39,439 bases of DNA from an uncultured Eubacterium sp. GTDB taxonomy: Bacteria; Bacillota; Clostridia; Lachnospirales; Lachnospiraceae. The notes beneath the pieces were generated by a model that was not told where the DNA came from, made no database searches, and worked only from the letters and a program-made list of their open reading frames with translations. Location of the stretch: positions 1 to 39,439 of the forward strand of contig CAJUDA010000028.1 of NCBI GenBank assembly GCA_910584875.1, read 5' to 3'. A program made the position numbers and the translations under genes. Positions 16,318 through 24,286 of the stretch are shown in pieces. The number at the start of each line of letters is the position of its first letter. Within the stretch, counting starts at the first letter, position 1.

Positions 16318-17376
16318 TCAAGTCTTTATCCTCCCCACTCCTTTCCGGTATGCAAAATAATCCTGAAATGCCTCATACAGACTACTTTCTGTGATAACAA
16401 CACCTACAGTTTTTTTCTTATTATCATACTTTGAAATCACGACACTTTTTTCATACAATTCAACATTCAAATGTTGGAGATCTGGTTCCATCTCACGCAA
16501 AGAATACAGCGGTTCTCTCCCCTCCGCCCCGGCTGTCTCCCGACTCACATAAAATAATTTTTTCATCTGATCCCGGATCATCTTCATCTTCTTCTTATAA
16601 AAATAAACCGTATCCAGATTTTCCAAAAATATCCCCTGCTGAAAATTATCGGAAATATGTGCCACTCCGGCACTGGTAACGAGATAGTACGGCATCAACT
16701 GTATTTCAAGATCACTTAACATGAGCGGACTATACGTATAGCAGGGGATATAACTCTTTTCTTTGATAAATGTCCATATTAAAGCAGCACACAAAACCTT
16801 GAGATTGCAATCCGCATCATAGTATTGTTCAGGATTGACATTTAGAATATGAAAATGACAGAAAGGAATCTGTTTACTATATTTCTTTTCATAGAACCGG
16901 ACCGCGCTTAATAAAATCTCATCAGTTGCCGGAAAATTGGTATAGATTTCCTCAATATCCGCCATCTGATATGTCTGTTCCAGCATATTCAGTAGTTTGT
17001 AACGCACCGTTTTTTCTCCTTCTGCAAAAGATGTATTGCCACAGATCTTCTTTTTCTCCGGCACCTGGTCAAAATAAATTGAGGTTATACCACCGTGTTC
17101 TAACGCATCTAATAATTGTTCGATATAACGACTATTGTTATATCGTTTTTTCCCCATTTTTTCCATAATATAAAGTTCTCTGATATGTTCTTTTTCTTTT
17201 TCATTCGCTCGGATCGTCCCACAAAACCGCTCCACATCCTCGTATCTAGGCAGTCTCTTACCATTCAGCATACGGTTTAACGCTGTACGCTCCATATCAG
17301 AAACCTTTGCTATATAATAGATTGTCATCCCGCTTTTTTCCCGCAGCATATTACAAAAATCACTAAATTCTGACAT
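16318..17376 (-). CDS. XRE-type helix-turn-helix regulator with large unknown C-terminal domain
   Basis: A 352-residue cytoplasmic protein. Residues 1-65 form a Cro/C1-like helix-turn-helix (MTIYYIAKVSDMERTALNRM, then NGKRLPRYEDVERFC). The remaining 290 residues match no family I recognise; they are rich in aromatic and charged residues (MLEQTYQMADIEEIYTNFPA) and have no membrane segment, so this is probably a ligand-sensing or oligomerising domain. ATG 17376 has GGAGG five to six bases upstream. It is read from two tandem promoters that carry near-identical palindromes in their spacers. It lies 110 bases upstream of the large Ig-protein gene on the same strand, a possible regulator of it. 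Confidence 0.75.
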   Translation of the reverse strand: MSEFSDFCNMLREKSGMTIYYIAKVSDMERTALNRMLNGKRLPRYEDVERFCGTIRANEKEKEHIRELYIMEKMGKKRYNNSRYIEQLLDALEHGGITSIYFDQVPEKKKICGNTSFAEGEKTVRYKLLNMLEQTYQMADIEEIYTNFPATDEILLSAVRFYEKKYSKQIPFCHFHILNVNPEQYYDADCNLKVLCAALIWTFIKEKSYIPCYTYSPLMLSDLEIQLMPYYLVTSAGVAHISDNFQQGIFLENLDTVYFYKKKMKMIRDQMKKLFYVSRETAGAEGREPLYSLREMEPDLQHLNVELYEKSVVISKYDNKKKTVGVVITESSLYEAFQDYFAYRKGVGRIKT

Positions 17377-17426
17377 GATTACCTCCAAATATATCCGCCT
17401 CTTTTGTCGAATTATTTATCGTTATA

Positions 17427-17464
17427 TGTCCATTATAACAATACTTTAGTATTCTGTAAATGTT
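17427..17464 (-). promoter_or_regulatory. Promoter P1 with operator in its spacer
   Basis: On the minus strand TTTACA (17460-17455), a 17-base spacer and TATAAT (17437-17432). The spacer is filled by the palindrome AATAC-TTTA-GTATT (17440-17453), within a wider ACAATAC-N4-GTATTNTGT pattern. It is repeated almost identically 86 bases upstream. It drives the 17376-16318 regulator. Confidence 0.72.
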
Positions 17465-17512
17465 TTGCAAGAAAAATAACGAAAGAATTGAATGTATGTT
17501 TCAACGCAGATT

Positions 17513-17550
17513 TGTCCACTATAACAATACATATGTATTTTGTAAATATC
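17513..17550 (-). promoter_or_regulatory. Promoter P2 with operator in its spacer
   Basis: On the minus strand TTTACA (17546-17541), a 17-base spacer and TATAGT (17523-17518). The spacer palindrome is AATAC-ATAT-GTATT (17526-17539). The unit matches P1 over about 38 bases with few changes. It also lies 41 bases before the start of the plus-strand regulator at 17591, so a protein bound here could affect both genes. Confidence 0.68.
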
Positions 17551-17590
17551 TTTGTATTGCTATACGTTTACATTGTTAAGGAGGTGGATT

Positions 17591-17866
17591 ATGCTCGGAG
17601 ACAGAATCCGGGAATTAAGGAATTCCCGTTCCTTAAGCCAGGTCGAACTGGCAAAGCAGCTGCACGTCAGCAAACAGACTATATCAAACTGGGAGAATAA
17701 CAATGTACCACCATCCATCGACACGCTGATCCGCATTGCCAATTTTTTCGACGTAAGTACCGACTATCTGCTGGAATTCAATAACGAAAGAAAACTCAAT
17801 GTTGAAGGACTATCCGATTCGCAAATTGCTCACATCCAGGCAATCATTCAGGATATCCTCACCTGA
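17591..17866 (+). CDS. Small XRE-family regulator
   Basis: A 91-residue Cro/C1-type DNA-binding protein. The helix-turn-helix spans about residues 3-58 (LGDRIRELRNSRSLSQVELA, then VSKQTISNWEN), followed by IRIANFFDVSTDYLLEF, the usual end of the domain, and a short tail. ATG 17591 follows a perfect AAGGAGGTGG ribosome site; a frame extending upstream to 17552 has none. It is divergent from the 352-residue regulator and shares a 214-base control region with it. By position it is the best candidate to bind the repeated palindromes there. A rho-independent terminator follows. Confidence 0.9.
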   Translation: MLGDRIRELRNSRSLSQVELAKQLHVSKQTISNWENNNVPPSIDTLIRIANFFDVSTDYLLEFNNERKLNVEGLSDSQIAHIQAIIQDILT

Positions 17867-17888
17867 TCTGTCATTGGATCCACCAGAA

Positions 17889-17923
17889 GGTGTCAGGGAG
17901 TGCAACCCTGGCACCGTTTTTTT
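17889..17923 (+). terminator. Rho-independent terminator of the small XRE gene
   Basis: GGTGTCAGGG (17889-17898) pairs with CCCTGGCACC (17906-17915) with one wobble pair, followed by a run of seven T. Confidence 0.88.
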
Positions 17924-17966
17924 CTTGAGCCAGTTTATATATAGCCTGTTCTTAATTACTATAACA

Positions 17967-17992
17967 GAAAAAGCCCCTCCAAAAAAGGAGCT
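17967..17992 (-). terminator. Probable terminator of the GNAT gene
   Basis: On the minus strand AGCTCC and GGGGCT form a six-pair stem (one wobble) around a T-rich loop, followed by TTTTTC. It lies 36 bases past the GNAT stop. Confidence 0.5.
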
Positions 17993-18027
17993 ATTGTTCA
18001 AAAAATATAAAAGTTTATTATTTTGTG

Positions 18028-18603
18028 TCAATCAAGATCCAGATACCAGATAAGCTGAACCTCATTTTTCGCTTCCGGATCCAAATAATAGGCATACATA
18101 TCAATCCTGGTTAACACCGCACCCTGGCTCTGATAAAATCTGCACGCCGGGACATTATTATTCTGACATTCAATGATCATCTGATGATATCCGTCATGCC
18201 TGGCACCTGATATTCCCATATGCAATAGATTTTTCCCGATCCCATTCCGTTTGCAGGCATCGTCAACGCGAATATCCCATAATACACAGGCGTCCTCCCT
18301 TCCCGACAGCATATTCATCCCCGGCGTTTTACCTGCCACTGTCATTGCCCCGACAGGAACATCGCCTTCAAATGCCATATAATACCGCCAATTCGTAAGG
18401 TCAAAATCTTTTTCATACTCTGCCGCACGGGCATATACACTTAAATCCTTACGATACGGCTGAACCATGGTCTCTTCCAGTATAAGTCCTCCCAACCCAT
18501 TATTGATCCTTTTCACTGTGTACTCAGACCGGACATCAACATTCATGGAAACCTTGTCATAGAGTTCAAAATAAGAGTTATCTACTTCTTTAAAAATAAT
18601 CAT
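18028..18603 (-). CDS. GNAT-family N-acetyltransferase
   Basis: A 191-residue acetyltransferase-fold protein. Motif A, which binds acetyl-CoA, reads VDDACKRNGIGKNLLHMGIS, with the R-x-x-G-I-G loop. Strand beta-4 precedes it (CVLWDIRV), and motif B contains MIIECQNNNVPACRFYQSQG. The acceptor is unknown; GNAT proteins acetylate amines on small molecules, peptides or proteins. ATG 18603 has only a modest GAGG about ten bases upstream. The gene stands alone, separated from glgB by a strong terminator. Confidence 0.85.
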   Translation of the reverse strand: MIIFKEVDNSYFELYDKVSMNVDVRSEYTVKRINNGLGGLILEETMVQPYRKDLSVYARAAEYEKDFDLTNWRYYMAFEGDVPVGAMTVAGKTPGMNMLSGREDACVLWDIRVDDACKRNGIGKNLLHMGISGARHDGYHQMIIECQNNNVPACRFYQSQGAVLTRIDMYAYYLDPEAKNEVQLIWYLDLD

Positions 18604-18643
18604 TTTTCTTTATACCTCATAACATTATTTGTAAAGGATTAGC

Positions 18644-18691
18644 AAAAACTCTTACCGTCCCCGGGAATTCCCAGGGACAATAAGAGTTTTT
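18644..18691 (-). terminator. Strong terminator of glgB
   Basis: AAAAACTCTTA (18644-18654) pairs perfectly with TAAGAGTTTTT (18681-18691), with an inner GTCCC/GGGAC stem and a GGGAATTCCC core, ending in T5 on the minus strand. The symmetry means it could work both ways. Confidence 0.85.
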
Positions 18692-18729
18692 ACTTTTATG
18701 ATCTTCTTCTAACTCAACAGTGCGTCTTC

Positions 18730-20985
18730 TCAGCCCTGGTAATCATACTCCAGCACGACTGCCGACAGCGGTGGCAGATAGAGTTCGATCTCATATCCTG
18801 GCTTTTTCTTACCTTTCTTATTTACGGTTTCTACTTTCTTTGCTGTGACCGGTTTTTCATTCATCCGCCCCTGTCCGCCAAACTTCGGATCATCCGAGTT
18901 AAGGATCTCTTTATACTTTCCTTTGCAGGGCGCTTTTACTTTATATTTTTCATGTGCCACCGGCGTGAAGTTCAGGATAAACATCAGCTGTTGTTTCGAC
19001 GTCTTCCCCCGGCGGACGAATGCCACGGTGCTGGTCTCTGGTCGGGAGCAGTCCATCCACTCAAAGCCCATCATATCAAAATCATTATAATAAAGGGCAT
19101 CGTACTTCGCATAGATGTGATTTAAGGTACGGATATACTCCTGCATCTGCCTGTGCCTCTCATCCTCCTCCAGCAGGAACCAGTCAAGGCTGCGGTATTC
19201 CGCCCACTCTCTTTTCTGGGCAAATTCCTGCCCCATGAAAAGGAGTTTTTTGCCTGGGTGCCCGTACATAAATCCATAGGCTGCGCGGAGCGCCGCATAC
19301 TTGTCGCCCTCCAGTCCCGGCATCTTATTGAGCAGGGAGCATTTGCCATGCACAACCTCGTCGTGCGACAATACAAGAATGTATTTTTCACTGAGATAGT
19401 AATCAATACTAAAGCAAAGCTGCCCGTGATGGAACTGCTTAAAATACGGATCCAGCTTCATATATTCAAGGAAGTCATTCATCCAGCCCATATTCCATTT
19501 ATATGAAAATCCAAGTCCCTTGTCCTTTACGGGCGCCGTCACGCCCGGCCATGCCGTGGACTCTTCCGCTATGATATAAGCGCCCGGATTTCTCTCAGCC
19601 ATGGCGGCATTGAGTGCCTGCAGGAACGCTACCGCCTCATAGTGTTCATTGCCGCCATCCTTATTGGGCAGCCACTCGCCATCCTGTTTGCCATAGTCCA
19701 GATACAGCATCGACGCAACGGCGTCCACACGAAGCCCGTCGATGTGAAATTTTTCTACCCAGAACAACGCATTGGCGATGAGGAAATTCATTACCTCCTT
19801 GCGGCCGTAATCAAAGATATAGGTCCCCCAGTCCGGGTGCTCACCGCGGCGCCTGTCGGGATGCTCGTAAAGGGCCTGTCCGTCGAAATTGCCAATACAG
19901 TGGGCGTCCTTCGGAAAATGTGCCGGTACCCAGTCCAGAATGATCTGGATCCCCCGTCTGTGCATCTCATCCACAAAATACATAAAATCCTTTGGCGTCC
20001 CGTAACGGCTTGTGGGCGCATAATAGCATCCCACCTGATAGCCCCAGGAACCGTCAAAAGGATATTCGGCAATCCCCATCAGTTCAATATGGGTATATCC
20101 CATGTCCTCTACATAATCGCCCAGCATCTGCGCCATCTCGCGGTAACTGTAGTTTCCATTATCGTCATCTTCAATCCGCTTCTTCCAGGAGGCAAGATGT
20201 ACCTCATAGATACTCATAGGCTCCCGGTCACGCTTCTCAGCGGTCTTCTCTGCCTTCTTTTTCTGGTATTCCTGATCCTGCCATTCATAGCCGTCCAGAG
20301 AGGTGATACGGGAAGCATTTCCCGGCCGGAGCTCTGCATAATTGCCATAAGGATCGGTCTTGTACAGCTTCTCGCCGTCCCTCGCCGTGATCTCATATTT
20401 GTAAGCAGCCCCTTCCCATGCCCCCGGCACAAAAAGTTCGTAGATACCACTCTCCCCGTGCAACATCATTTTGTGCAGACGAGCGTCCCACATATTAAAA
20501 TCACCAATGACACTGACGCTGCGCGCTCTGGGCGCCCATACGATAAAACGGGTACCCGTCACTCCATCCACGGTCTGGATATGCGCACCAAATTTTTCAT
20601 AAATCTGATAATGCTTTCCCTCGCCAAATATATAGCAGTCAAAATCCGACAACGTTTTCTCAAAAGAATAGGGATCCTGTATCTCAATGGTATCATCCTC
20701 GCCGTATCTGACACGGAAGGAATATTTTTTCAGACGTTCCGCTTTCTTTTCGATCACATAGCCAAACAGTCCCTCAACCGGCATTTCCTCCATCTCTCCA
20801 ACTTCTTCACCCTCTTCGTCCAGCAGCCAGATCTTTTCCGCGCAGGGACGGTATGCTGTGAAGATCTGGACGTCCTCTTCTTTAAAAATATGGCAGCCCA
20901 GCAGATCCTGCGGAGCATTGATCACTCCCTCTTCCAGCTCTGCCATCAATTCCTTTCCTGCCCAATCCAGTAAATACTGATTCAT
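18730..20985 (-). CDS. glgB: 1,4-alpha-glucan branching enzyme
   Basis: A 751-residue GH13 enzyme that makes alpha-1,6 branches in glycogen. An N-terminal CBM48-type domain comes first (GTRFIVWAPRARSVSVIGDF, then NMWDARLHKM). The catalytic barrel holds the GH13 regions DWVPAHF, DGLRVDAVASML (nucleophile Asp), AEESTAWPGV (acid/base Glu) and LVLSHDEVVHGK (transition-state Asp). The C-terminal beta domain ends with SAVVLEYDYQG. It is somewhat longer than most GlgB proteins because of N- and C-terminal extensions. ATG 20985 has GGAGG seven bases upstream. It lies 89 bases after phosphoglucomutase on the same strand. The two enzymes connect glucose-1-phosphate and glycogen; the synthase genes are not in the window. 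Confidence 0.95.
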   Translation of the reverse strand: MNQYLLDWAGKELMAELEEGVINAPQDLLGCHIFKEEDVQIFTAYRPCAEKIWLLDEEGEEVGEMEEMPVEGLFGYVIEKKAERLKKYSFRVRYGEDDTIEIQDPYSFEKTLSDFDCYIFGEGKHYQIYEKFGAHIQTVDGVTGTRFIVWAPRARSVSVIGDFNMWDARLHKMMLHGESGIYELFVPGAWEGAAYKYEITARDGEKLYKTDPYGNYAELRPGNASRITSLDGYEWQDQEYQKKKAEKTAEKRDREPMSIYEVHLASWKKRIEDDDNGNYSYREMAQMLGDYVEDMGYTHIELMGIAEYPFDGSWGYQVGCYYAPTSRYGTPKDFMYFVDEMHRRGIQIILDWVPAHFPKDAHCIGNFDGQALYEHPDRRRGEHPDWGTYIFDYGRKEVMNFLIANALFWVEKFHIDGLRVDAVASMLYLDYGKQDGEWLPNKDGGNEHYEAVAFLQALNAAMAERNPGAYIIAEESTAWPGVTAPVKDKGLGFSYKWNMGWMNDFLEYMKLDPYFKQFHHGQLCFSIDYYLSEKYILVLSHDEVVHGKCSLLNKMPGLEGDKYAALRAAYGFMYGHPGKKLLFMGQEFAQKREWAEYRSLDWFLLEEDERHRQMQEYIRTLNHIYAKYDALYYNDFDMMGFEWMDCSRPETSTVAFVRRGKTSKQQLMFILNFTPVAHEKYKVKAPCKGKYKEILNSDDPKFGGQGRMNEKPVTAKKVETVNKKGKKKPGYEIELYLPPLSAVVLEYDYQG

Positions 20986-21018
20986 AAACAAATCCTCCAA
21001 CACTGATCGTATCTTGTA

Positions 21019-21057
21019 AGGGCAGGAGCCTGTGCAAAGCACAAACTCCTGTCCCTC
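21019..21057 (-). other. Intercistronic hairpin between phosphoglucomutase and glgB
   Basis: AGGGCAGGAG (21019-21028) pairs with CTCCTGTCCCT (21047-21057) with one mismatch, and an inner TGTGC/GCACA stem extends it. No T-run follows on the minus strand, so an mRNA-stabilising or processing role is more likely than termination. Confidence 0.55.
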
Positions 21058-21074
21058 TGTCTTTGTTACCCCTT

Positions 21075-22811
21075 TTATCCCAGTTTATCCATCAGGTCCT
21101 TTACAATCGCTGCCAGCTCTTCGGATTTCTGGTCAGCATCATCGAGATCGCTGCCCACCACACCGAAGTATACCTTGATCTTCGGCTCTGTACCAGACGG
21201 GCGTACACAGAGCCAGGCATCTCCTTCCAGTTCAAAATACAGCACATTTGATTTTGGAATACCAGTCGGTTTTGTCTCGCCTGTCTTTACATCCCTGATC
21301 ACATCCTTCTGGTAATCCCTCGTCGCTGTCACCTTATATTTTCCAAATTCCATCGGCGGATTCTCACGCAGGCTGTCCATGATCGCCTTGATCTTTGCCA
21401 GCCCCTCGATGCCCTGATGTGAGATCGCGATCACATTGTCCTTGTAATATCCATATCTCTCATACATTTCCAGCATGGCATCCCAGATCGTCCTGCCCTG
21501 TGTCTTGTAGAATGCAGCTGCCTCGCACAATGCCATGGATGCCACAATGGCGTCCTTATCCCTGGCATGGGTACCGATCAGACAGCCATAGCTCTCCTCA
21601 AAACCAAAGAGATACTGACCTTTCCCCGTCGTCTCCATGCGCAGGATCTCTTTGCCGATCCACTTAAAGCCGGTCAGGCACTCGATCACTTCGATGCCAT
21701 AATGCTTCGCCATTGCATCCACCATATTAGAGGTAACAATGGTCTTGATCAGCACACCGTCTTCCGGCAGACTGCCCTCAATGGCAAGCTTCTGTCCGAT
21801 CTCATAATCAGCAAGAAAGCTTCCTGACATATTTCCCGTCAGGCAGATGTACTCGCCGGACTTTGTATCCTTAACATAGACGCCGAGACGGTCGGCATCC
21901 GGATCTGTCGCCAGTACAAGGTCGGCGTCCTTTTCCTTTGCCAGATTGAGCGCCAGTTCAAACGCCTCCTTTGCCTCCGGGTTCGGATAGCTGACGGTAG
22001 GGAATTCTCCATCCGGCAGTTCCTGCTCCGGTACGACAAATACATTGGTAAAACCAAGCTCCTTCAGTACGCGGCGTACCGGGATATTACCGGTGCCATG
22101 CAGCGGTGTATACACAATCTTCAGATCGGCAGAAGCCTCTTTGATCGCCTCCGGGTGAAGAACGTTTTTCTTCAGTTCTTCCATATAACGGTCATCGACT
22201 GTCTGTCCGATGCTCTCATACAGTCCGGCTTTCAATGCCTCGTCCTTATCCATGGTTTTCACTGTGGCATAATCCGTCACTGCCTTCACTTCATCCATAA
22301 TGCCGGCGTCATGTGGCGGTGTGATCTGGGCGCCATCTTCCCAATACACTTTATAGCCGTTGTATTCCGGTGGGTTGTGGCTTGCCGTAATATTGATACC
22401 AGAGATACAGCCAAGTTCTCTCACTGCGAAGGAAAGCTCCGGCGTCGGGCGAAGCGACTCAAAAACATATGCCTTGATGCCGTTTGCCGCCAGACAGCAC
22501 GCTGCTTCATCCGCAAATTCTGGTGACATACGACGGGAATCATAAGCGATCGCCACACCTTTTTTCTGTCCGTTCTGTTTGATGATATAATTCGCCAGTC
22601 CCTGCGTCGCCTTACGCACCGTATAGATGTTCATCCGGTTTGTACCAGCCCCTATAATACCCCGGAGACCTGCCGTCCCAAATTCCAGATCTGCATAGAA
22701 ACGTTCTTTGATCTCGTCTTCGTCCCCTGCGATGCTCTCCAGCTCTTTTTTGGTGTCCGCATCAAAATACGGATTTGCCAGCCATGCCTCATAAGTTTCT
22801 TTGTAATCCAT
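21075..22811 (-). CDS. pgcA: Alpha-phosphoglucomutase (phosphohexomutase family)
   Basis: A 578-residue enzyme interconverting glucose-1-phosphate and glucose-6-phosphate. The phosphoserine loop is ITASHNPPEYNGYK, the metal-binding loop is ATDPDADRLG, the sugar-binding loop is FGFEESYGCL, and the phosphate-binding loop is VRPSGTEPKIK. All four signatures of the alpha-D-phosphohexomutase superfamily are intact, and the length matches the Bacillus PgcA type. ATG 22811 has GGAGG five bases upstream; a TTG twelve bases earlier overlaps that site and is rejected. It lies between a PEGA lipoprotein gene and glgB and probably belongs to one transcription unit with glgB. The gene symbol is by similarity only. 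Confidence 0.94.
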   Translation of the reverse strand: MDYKETYEAWLANPYFDADTKKELESIAGDEDEIKERFYADLEFGTAGLRGIIGAGTNRMNIYTVRKATQGLANYIIKQNGQKKGVAIAYDSRRMSPEFADEAACCLAANGIKAYVFESLRPTPELSFAVRELGCISGINITASHNPPEYNGYKVYWEDGAQITPPHDAGIMDEVKAVTDYATVKTMDKDEALKAGLYESIGQTVDDRYMEELKKNVLHPEAIKEASADLKIVYTPLHGTGNIPVRRVLKELGFTNVFVVPEQELPDGEFPTVSYPNPEAKEAFELALNLAKEKDADLVLATDPDADRLGVYVKDTKSGEYICLTGNMSGSFLADYEIGQKLAIEGSLPEDGVLIKTIVTSNMVDAMAKHYGIEVIECLTGFKWIGKEILRMETTGKGQYLFGFEESYGCLIGTHARDKDAIVASMALCEAAAFYKTQGRTIWDAMLEMYERYGYYKDNVIAISHQGIEGLAKIKAIMDSLRENPPMEFGKYKVTATRDYQKDVIRDVKTGETKPTGIPKSNVLYFELEGDAWLCVRPSGTEPKIKVYFGVVGSDLDDADQKSEELAAIVKDLMDKLG

Positions 22812-22877
22812 AATTTCCTCCAATCCGCCGATGGATCCGGCTTATTATTTTCTTTTATGAAAACGCATACCTGCGCT

Positions 22878-24227
22878 TTATCCTACACTATTATTTCCGC
22901 CACTGCTGCTATTGCCACTGCTGTCGCTGCTCCCCTCCAGAAGATCAGGAAAGCTCCAGTTTACATCCAGTCCGTCATCGGATATCTCGATATGATAGCT
23001 CTTGGTCTCGCATCCCTTTTTCGTCAGTGTCAGCGTCACACTGCCGAGCAATTTTGTAAAATTGCAGGGTGCTACGCCTTTATAGGTGCCGTTGACATAG
23101 ACAGCTGCTCCCTCCGGTGCACTGACGGTAATGGTATGGTCCTTGTCTGTCTCCAGCACAGCCGCCGTCTTATTGTCGGAAGACGAATCGGACTTTTTCA
23201 CCGAAGAGGTGTCTGTATCCACGTCCGCCGTCTCCTTCGCCAGATTGATCCGGACCGTAGGACCGCTGTCCTTTACGGTCACAATACCGGAATACTCATT
23301 ATACCCTTCCAGAACCACCCTGATCGAATGATTGCCATACTTAAGGGGCACCTTTTTGCTGTAATCGGTGAGGCTGCCATTGACATACAGTTCCGCTCCC
23401 TGTGGCTCGATCTCAAAAGTAACTCTTGCCGTATCGGGAACCTGGTTCTGATACTGCGCCATATTCACTTTAGTCACCTGGTTTCTCCGCACCTCCAGCG
23501 TCGCCGTCCCAGTCAGGTCTCCATTGTCCATCGTAAGCTGCTGTGTGCCTTCCGGCACAACTAAAAGCATGTCCTGGGAAACAGGAAGGATCGCCTCGCC
23601 GTGCAGTGTCAGTACACCTCCGATAAAGTCCTTATAATTTGAAGGCTGAATATATCCATGCCCCTTCGTCACGACAAGTGAATAGGCATGTCCCTCTACC
23701 CCCCGGAACGTCACCTCATCACCCGCCGTGATCTCCCGGGGATCAATGGCCCTGCCATCAGACAGGGCAACCAGATTTTCATTGTATGCATAATTCACAT
23801 CGTCCACTGTGATGCGTTTCTCATCCGGATCCACCAGAACCTTTCTGTTTTCCTGGGTCAGGATATCACCGGCCTCTTTCATCTTTGTTACCCTGCCGCC
23901 GTTTTGTCCCAGGTATACCTCATATACTTCACCGGGCACCACTTCCCCCATGGACATATCCCTGTTATTTTTGGAATACACTTCTGTTCCTCCGGAATAG
24001 GAATACTCCTCCTCTGCATCCAGAAGCGTGTTATAAAAAACAATACGGGTACCGGTACTGTCCACATTTTTTACAACACCGGTGAAATCAGCGCCCTTTT
24101 CATATGTTACGGAATCATTGGGTGCCTCCGTCGCTGCCGGCTTCTTCCTGCCGGATGAACACCCGCCCAGAAGAACCAGTACAGCCAGTATGCAGAGCAC
24201 GCCAATGCGATATCTTTTCTCCTTCAT
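22878..24227 (-). CDS. Lipoprotein with two PEGA domains
   Basis: A 449-residue exported lipoprotein. The signal peptide ends at the lipobox LGGC (Cys 23). The central part (residues about 40-250) has beta-rich segments I cannot assign. Two PEGA-like units follow: VTFEIEPQGAELYVNGSLTD through HSIRVVLEGYNEYSG, and ITVSAPEGAAVYVNGTYKG through LTLTKKGCETKSYHIEI. They are separated by a Ser/Asp/Lys-rich linker. The C-terminus is a Ser/Gly-rich tail. PEGA domains are found in surface proteins and are thought to bind wall material; no ligand can be named. ATG 24227 has AGGTGG five bases upstream. It lies between a CotS-like gene and phosphoglucomutase, all on the minus strand. Confidence 0.8.
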   Translation of the reverse strand: MKEKRYRIGVLCILAVLVLLGGCSSGRKKPAATEAPNDSVTYEKGADFTGVVKNVDSTGTRIVFYNTLLDAEEEYSYSGGTEVYSKNNRDMSMGEVVPGEVYEVYLGQNGGRVTKMKEAGDILTQENRKVLVDPDEKRITVDDVNYAYNENLVALSDGRAIDPREITAGDEVTFRGVEGHAYSLVVTKGHGYIQPSNYKDFIGGVLTLHGEAILPVSQDMLLVVPEGTQQLTMDNGDLTGTATLEVRRNQVTKVNMAQYQNQVPDTARVTFEIEPQGAELYVNGSLTDYSKKVPLKYGNHSIRVVLEGYNEYSGIVTVKDSGPTVRINLAKETADVDTDTSSVKKSDSSSDNKTAAVLETDKDHTITVSAPEGAAVYVNGTYKGVAPCNFTKLLGSVTLTLTKKGCETKSYHIEISDDGLDVNWSFPDLLEGSSDSSGNSSSGGNNSVG

Positions 24228-24270
24228 ACTGCCACCTGCCAATTTATCTTTTTCGTATATTATTGTACCA

Positions 24271-24286
24271 CATAAAAGCTTTTATG
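24271..24286. promoter_or_regulatory. Perfect 16-base palindrome
   Basis: CATAAAAGCTTTTATG overlaps the stop codon of the CotS-like gene (24284-24282), and a possible -10 TACAAT (24267-24262 on the minus strand) lies just after it. It may be an operator for the PEGA lipoprotein gene. Confidence 0.35.

Noticed and set aside
19642..20973. A 443-codon open frame antisense to glgB
   Set aside because: It is a codon-pattern shadow of a clear GH13 gene; no ribosome site or domain.
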